From Jejuia sp040720935 (GTDB taxonomy: Bacteria; Bacteroidota; Bacteroidia; Flavobacteriales; Flavobacteriaceae), in the NCBI RefSeq assembly GCF_040720935.1, contig NZ_JBFDAE010000006.1, positions 186,001-250,000 of the forward strand: 64,000 nt of DNA, written 5' to 3'. Shown in pieces: positions 60,901 through 64,000 of the stretch. Below the pieces are notes generated by a model. It was not told the DNA's origin, did no database searches, and worked only from the letters and a program-made list of their open reading frames with translations. Numbering within the stretch: position 1 is the first letter of the stretch; each line of letters starts with the position of its first letter. Made by a program: the position numbers and the translations under genes.

Positions 60901-61130
60901 TTCAATGATTTATACAATGATGATTTTTCCCAACTCGCATTTGCCAAAGCATCTTCTTTTGAAGCATGCACATAAAATGTAGCGCGCGGTTCTTCTCTGT
61001 TAATTTGAAAAATCTCGGGGTTTTCCCATTCTGGATTTTCCCATGTTTCAGAAGAATAAACAGGTCTTTCAATCACAGTATTACAAGATAATACTGTAAA
61101 CATTAAGCTTAGAATTATAAATTTATACAT
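57945..61130 (-). CDS. GH2 beta-galactosidase (LacZ-type), lipoprotein
   Basis: A 1061-residue GH2 enzyme with a lipobox (LMFTVLSC). Domain order is LacZ-like: jelly-roll sugar-binding domain (about 40-220, GTWDFYYAENP, VPSNWEMEGFGIPIYTNITYVFP, WLNGQKVGYSEGSKTPAEF), Ig-like (220-330), TIM barrel (330-630) with SIRCSHYPKNPFFYRLCDEFGFYVIDEANIETHGM, acid/base Glu487 in WSLGNEAGNG and nucleophile Glu550 in IQCEYSHAMGNS, then Ig-like and the C-terminal Bgal_small domain (about 780-1055, WRATTDNDFGF). Probably periplasmic, removing terminal beta-galactose from agaro- or porphyran oligosaccharides. First of a minus-strand run with two other enzymes, but its promoter side is separated from them by only 49 bases. 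Confidence 0.93.
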   Translation of the reverse strand: MYKFIILSLMFTVLSCNTVIERPVYSSETWENPEWENPEIFQINREEPRATFYVHASKEDALANASWEKSSLYKSLNGTWDFYYAENPMLRPSDFYKEDFNLGGWDKINVPSNWEMEGFGIPIYTNITYVFPKNPPFIQHDLNNVGSYKRTFEVDNNWTEKEVFLHFEGVSGAMYVWLNGQKVGYSEGSKTPAEFNISKYIKKGKNDLAVQVLRWSDASYMEDQDFWRLSGIERDVYLYAQDKVSLNDIAMTSVLINDYKDGSFKIDLEFKNTTDSPENKNISVQLLDGEKEILNLSKSETLQPGISKVNFEEVVVDVKSWNAEQPNLYTVLMTVGEKSTALKTGFRTVEIKNNQVLVNGKAVLFKGVNLHDHDETKGHVISEELTMKDLKLMKENNVNSIRCSHYPKNPFFYRLCDEFGFYVIDEANIETHGMGTTNQGLDHNEKAKKIHPAYRPEWKAMHLDRTERMYERDKNYTSIITWSLGNEAGNGDNFVATYDWLKQRDKSRPVQYEGATNYENTDIQAPMYWRIHHMIDYAENNPKRPLIQCEYSHAMGNSLGNFQDYWDVIEKYDIMQGGYIWDWVDQGILTENNDGEAFWAYGGDLGGADIQNDGNFCLNGVVNPDRSPHPALAEMKKVYQYIKFKSSNPSSGKVEIFNNYDFITLDGFEFSWELKEDGLKIVEGHLETLEIAPNTSTKVSLKLPKLDVNAKEYVLNVYAKTRTDKPLLDKGFTVAYEQFEMGNYKPEVTEVKESSVFKIIQKDSLLTLSNDVVTVRFNKNTGILSNLDYGNGNVLIEGIKPNFWRATTDNDFGFNMPQKFKVWKEATDNQQLTSFKLEGNHKDLDANSLENLKNLKSVKVVSTFNLPSVNGSIDMSYTLNLNGSLEVHNQLKNISKDLPPMPRFGNNFIIKNEYHNVNWYGKGPHENYQDRNTSALVGVYKAQVKDLYFAYIRPQENGYKTETRQVSFTNEAGTGIQIIKASDNFSFSAHHQYNSDFDAGEQKQQRHTTDIQKRDLVNINIDYKQMGVGGDDSWQAQPLDKYKIFPDNLSYSYVIKPMVKK

Positions 61131-61179
61131 GATGAACTATTTTATGGTGTGTGGTTTTTATATGCTGTGTTTATCAACT

Positions 61180-62655
61180 TTATAGTGTGATTTTTATGGT
61201 ACTTACCGAAAGGGCTTCGGTAGTTAAAGTTACGGAATCTTCGGGTGTTGGTAAATTTTTGGATTCAATTTCCTTTCCGTTATTGACCGCGTCGGTACTT
61301 ATCAACGTATATCCAGATATTTTAAGGATGCCATTACTTGTACCTTTAACAGTAATTGAAATATCCTTGGCTTTTGCGCTGTAATTTGTGTAATGCGCAT
61401 ACACCGTATTTTCATCTTTTTTTCTAAAAGCTATAATTTCCGAGTCTGTATTGCTCTCAATATCATAACCGATAACGTGTGAAGAAGCCGGTTGTGCCGA
61501 AGTCAACTCTCGATAAGCGTAATAATGCTTATACGGTTTTGGGTTTGCAGCAGCCCAGGGAATGCTTAGAAGGCCACCAGGGTGTACATCTTCATTCGGG
61601 TAGTTGTTTTCAAAATAAAACCAAGAGCTTACACCATTGTTAACCGCCGTAGAAAACAAGTTTGATAAAGATAGTGCCGCTTTTAAATCCCTGCTGGCAA
61701 AAATTGCATCTAAATTTATAGCATCGCCTTTTAGGGCATGGGTTTCCGACTGATAAATGGGCTTTCCTTCTGCTTGATTAACGATATTTTTGAACAATTC
61801 TGGTTTCCCGCCATTTTCATATTGATGGGTTGCTATAATGTCAATGTCTGCCCAAACATCAGGATGGTTGGTTTTAAAATACGCCATATAATCAAGACAA
61901 CCGTTGGGGGAAATGGTGCTAGGGCCCATAATTAAAGGCTCTTTCATATTAAGAGTATTAATGAGCGGGTCTGCCAACATCGCTTTAAATTTAGGTACAG
62001 CAAGTTTAAAAATACGGGATACCGCCTCTTTGGTATCACCATTAAGTCCGTAATGGTGCTTTCTAAAAGTTCTATCTAAATCGGGCTCATTTACCACGTT
62101 TAAAATTTCGGTAGAAACACCACGCTCTTGAAACCCTTTAAATAACTGAAACCACCAATTTGCCAATTTATCATAAATTTCAGGGTCGTCCGTATTTAAC
62201 GCTTTTAGGGTTTCGCTACCAACGGTAATGTCGCGCATTAAATCAACAGGAAACTTATTGCCTACCAACGAAAACTCCAAATCTGGTTGATATACTTTGG
62301 CGGCTTTCACATAATCAGCTCTTCTATCGAAATATTCTGGATTATCCACGGGGTAAATTTCTATGTAATCCTGAAAATATTTCATGTTGCAATCCTCCGC
62401 AATGAAACGAATCGCCTCATCTTGAGCAGTTGCGTTCATACTGTAATGATGTCCTAAAAACAAGCCTATGGAAACACCGCCTCCTATAAATTGGTGCTTA
62501 TAATCTTCAGCTTTCAACACAATTTTTAGTGCGTTTTCAACGGGGTCGTCTTTAATGGGTTCATCTTCTGTTACTGGGTCGTCTCCACCACATCCAATCA
62601 TAATTGCCATCAAGCAAAATGATAATAGAGTAATGGCCATGTTTTTCGTTTTCAT
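61180..62655 (-). CDS. GH30-like (clan GH-A) lipoprotein glycoside hydrolase
   Basis: A 491-residue lipoprotein (MAIMIGC, Cys22) followed by a spacer rich in Asp, Glu and Pro. The body is a TIM barrel of GH30 type: the opening FIGGGVSIGLFLGHHY, acid/base Glu190 in ILNVVNEPDLDRTF, HQYENGG, and nucleophile Glu304 in PIYQSETHAL, then a C-terminal beta-sandwich (about 400-491, SEIIAFRKKDENTVYAHYTNYSAKAKDISITVKG). The family cannot be fixed by eye; GH30 fits best, but the first strand lacks the usual GFGxSF pattern. Probably surface or periplasmic. Between the GH2 and GH43-like genes on the same strand. Confidence 0.75.
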   Translation of the reverse strand: MKTKNMAITLLSFCLMAIMIGCGGDDPVTEDEPIKDDPVENALKIVLKAEDYKHQFIGGGVSIGLFLGHHYSMNATAQDEAIRFIAEDCNMKYFQDYIEIYPVDNPEYFDRRADYVKAAKVYQPDLEFSLVGNKFPVDLMRDITVGSETLKALNTDDPEIYDKLANWWFQLFKGFQERGVSTEILNVVNEPDLDRTFRKHHYGLNGDTKEAVSRIFKLAVPKFKAMLADPLINTLNMKEPLIMGPSTISPNGCLDYMAYFKTNHPDVWADIDIIATHQYENGGKPELFKNIVNQAEGKPIYQSETHALKGDAINLDAIFASRDLKAALSLSNLFSTAVNNGVSSWFYFENNYPNEDVHPGGLLSIPWAAANPKPYKHYYAYRELTSAQPASSHVIGYDIESNTDSEIIAFRKKDENTVYAHYTNYSAKAKDISITVKGTSNGILKISGYTLISTDAVNNGKEIESKNLPTPEDSVTLTTEALSVSTIKITL

Positions 62656-62750
62656 AAGGCTATGTATTAAATGTTTATTATGCAGTTAACTTGAATCATT
62701 ATTGATTGGTCAACTAAAATTAGTGTATTAAAAAATATCAAATCTTCATT

Positions 62751-64000
62751 TTATAATTTCCATGTATCTTCCCAGGTCATGGGTATAATGGTGCCGTCAT
62801 CATTAAACTCCAGCGGTTTGCTCCAATATTGGTAGTCGTGCCCTTTCACGTTATCGGATGCCGAACCCCATAAATCGCCCACCCAAAAATATTTTTCGCC
62901 CTCTGCGGTCTGTAATTTGGTCACGTAACTTTGCTGTGCAGGAATGATGGGTCTCTGTGGAATAGTTTTAGCCGTGATATAAAAGGAAGCCTCTTTCGAA
63001 ACTATTTTTTCTTCGGAAGATAAAGCCACTTCGTTGATGTAAAGTTTATCAAACGGATAATTTTCAGCTACTGGCACAATTTTAATCCTATCGGAATTTA
63101 TGTCATTAAAATCAATGGAAACCTGTTCTTGTAAAGCCGATTTTATAACGGTTATATCTTCAGGATTAATTGCTTCCCATGTGTTAAAATTCCAAGAGAA
63201 TAGTTTAAACTTTGGTGTTTCTATTTCTGGATGCACCCTTGGGTTGCTCACATCCCCACAATTTTCCGGACGGTTTCCTGTAAAAAGCGAAATAGTGATA
63301 TTATCTACTATTTTTTTACCCGAAAATTGAACTTCAACTGCGTTGAATATACTATCCGTTTTTTCGATGGTTTCGTGAAGCGTTCCTCTGGTTACGCCAT
63401 CATTTATAACCAATGAAGCCTTGCCTGGGTATCGATTGATGTTCCCTGTAAGTTGGTATCCATTTAACGGATTATCAGATATATACACCCTAGCACCAGA
63501 ACCATAATTGCAAAAACAACAGGTGTAATCGGTCATTAAATAATACTTCCCATCTTTTTTGAATTGTGTCCCTGCTTCCATGTGTTCTGCAATAATACCT
63601 CCGTTTTCCATGGTTGAAGCGGTGTATTTTTTATCCAATTTTTCAACGGAAACCTGATGGTTTTGGATGGTATTATAGCTTAAATAGCAGGTTTGGTCAT
63701 CATCGACAAAAAGTCCGAAATCGCCCAATCCAACATCGGAACGAAACATTTTCACATTGCTATTTACAATTTTAAAAGGCCCTTCAGGATTTTTACTGGT
63801 GGCCACTCCAAATTGTCCGTTCCATAATTTAGGATACCAATTGTACCACAGCACATAACGTTTTGTTTTTTTATTATACACCACATGCGGACGGTAATAC
63901 ACGCCTTCGGGTTGGTTAGGCAATAATCTGCCTTCCTTTTTCCAAACTTTTAAATCTTTGGAAATGTAGCAGACATAATGGTTTTCGGTAACAAATCCGT
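62751..64000 (-). CDS. GH43-like five-bladed propeller glycoside hydrolase, 5' end missing
   Basis: The frame is open to the right edge of the window, so the N-terminus is outside. At least 416 residues are visible, beginning GFVTENHYVCYISKDLKVWKKEGRLLPNQPEG. The propeller part has YYRPHVVYNKKTKRYVLWYNWYPKLWNGQFGVATSKNPEGPFKIVNSNV, DFGLFVDDDQTCYLSYNT and AGTQFKKDGKYYLMTDYTCCFCNYG, as in GH43 (exo-galactanase-like subfamilies), followed by a beta-rich insert and YFWVGDLWGSASDNVKGHDYQYWSKPLEF near the C-terminus. Catalytic acids cannot be assigned with the N-terminus missing. Probably acts on galactan or arabinan side chains. A TTG at 63923 is internal, not a start. Confidence 0.78.
   Translation of the reverse strand, partial: GFVTENHYVCYISKDLKVWKKEGRLLPNQPEGVYYRPHVVYNKKTKRYVLWYNWYPKLWNGQFGVATSKNPEGPFKIVNSNVKMFRSDVGLGDFGLFVDDDQTCYLSYNTIQNHQVSVEKLDKKYTASTMENGGIIAEHMEAGTQFKKDGKYYLMTDYTCCFCNYGSGARVYISDNPLNGYQLTGNINRYPGKASLVINDGVTRGTLHETIEKTDSIFNAVEVQFSGKKIVDNITISLFTGNRPENCGDVSNPRVHPEIETPKFKLFSWNFNTWEAINPEDITVIKSALQEQVSIDFNDINSDRIKIVPVAENYPFDKLYINEVALSSEEKIVSKEASFYITAKTIPQRPIIPAQQSYVTKLQTAEGEKYFWVGDLWGSASDNVKGHDYQYWSKPLEFNDDGTIIPMTWEDTWKL

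Noticed and set aside
1..64000. CRISPR arrays, tRNA or rRNA genes, prophage and integrative element modules
   Set aside because: I found no regularly spaced repeats, no cloverleaf-type sequence, no rRNA stretch and no phage, integrase or conjugation genes in the window.

Overview
The window is AT-rich, densely coded chromosomal DNA of a marine-type Flavobacteriaceae bacterium (phylum Bacteroidota). The evidence is the repertoire: a type IX secretion sorting tail on a GH86-like agarase/porphyranase, many lipoproteins with short lipoboxes, a TonB plug-type protein, a BlaI/M56 pair with a TonB C-terminal domain, a mevalonate-pathway block, TAnnTTTG promoter cores, and small CCTGACAGG-, CATCCTGAAC- and CCCCTCC-type palindromic repeats between genes. 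No genus can be named from the sequence alone.

1-6.5 kb: a co-directional oxidative-damage block. It holds MsrB, a TlpA-like thioredoxin, a small glutaredoxin-like protein, SelO (protein AMPylase), two MsrA-type proteins, an alpha/beta hydrolase-OsmC fusion and an aldo/keto reductase. Three related palindromes sit in the gaps. 6.5-13.8 kb: a 1231-residue metallophosphoesterase with a kinase-like (CotH-like) middle and an outer-membrane barrel, a propeller-like lipoprotein, TesB, a glycerophosphodiesterase and an HI0933-type flavoprotein. 13.9-15.5 kb: a complete IS4-family (IS50-like) element lying inside a dispersed palindromic repeat. 15.5-22 kb: a RHH/ParE toxin-antitoxin pair, DUF1697, then mevalonate genes (mvaD, mevalonate kinase, UbiA prenyltransferase), an LVIVD lipoprotein and an RsuA/RluB-type pseudouridine synthase. 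22-35 kb: housekeeping and membrane genes (PhnA, YjbR, DUF4230, a broken DUF4260 gene, cyclase, HemW, RuvC, flippase-like and GT2 proteins, BI-1) and a BlaI-M56-TPR module with candidate operators. 36-38.9 kb: an overlapping TPR histidine kinase/LuxR-type regulator pair and a 50-residue lipoprotein.

39.3-64 kb: a carbohydrate island with no SusC/SusD pair in view. Two LacI regulators follow a GH105-GH154 (DUF2264) fusion. A perfect 28-bp palindrome separates that gene from divergent kduI and a DUF4861 lipoprotein. Next come a plug-only TonB-like protein, the GH86 enzyme with Ig-like domains, CBM6 and T9SS tail, a GT35 alpha-glucan phosphorylase, a tandem DUF1080 lipoprotein with a Tat-type Gfo/Idh/MocA oxidoreductase, and on the opposite strand a GH2 beta-galactosidase, a GH30-like lipoprotein and a GH43-like gene that runs off the right edge. 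Together these suggest depolymerisation of a red-algal galactan or a related uronate-containing polysaccharide outside the cell, trimming in the periplasm, and uronate isomerisation by KduI. The substrate is inference.

Most notable points: the phosphatase/kinase-like/barrel fusion; the LacI-type and BlaI-type operator palindromes; a repeat that supplies codons to both ruvC and hemW; an IS nested in the same repeat class; an in-frame stop in DUF4260; and loss of expected catalytic or cofactor residues in the pseudouridine synthase (Gly153) and glucan phosphorylase (Thr449).
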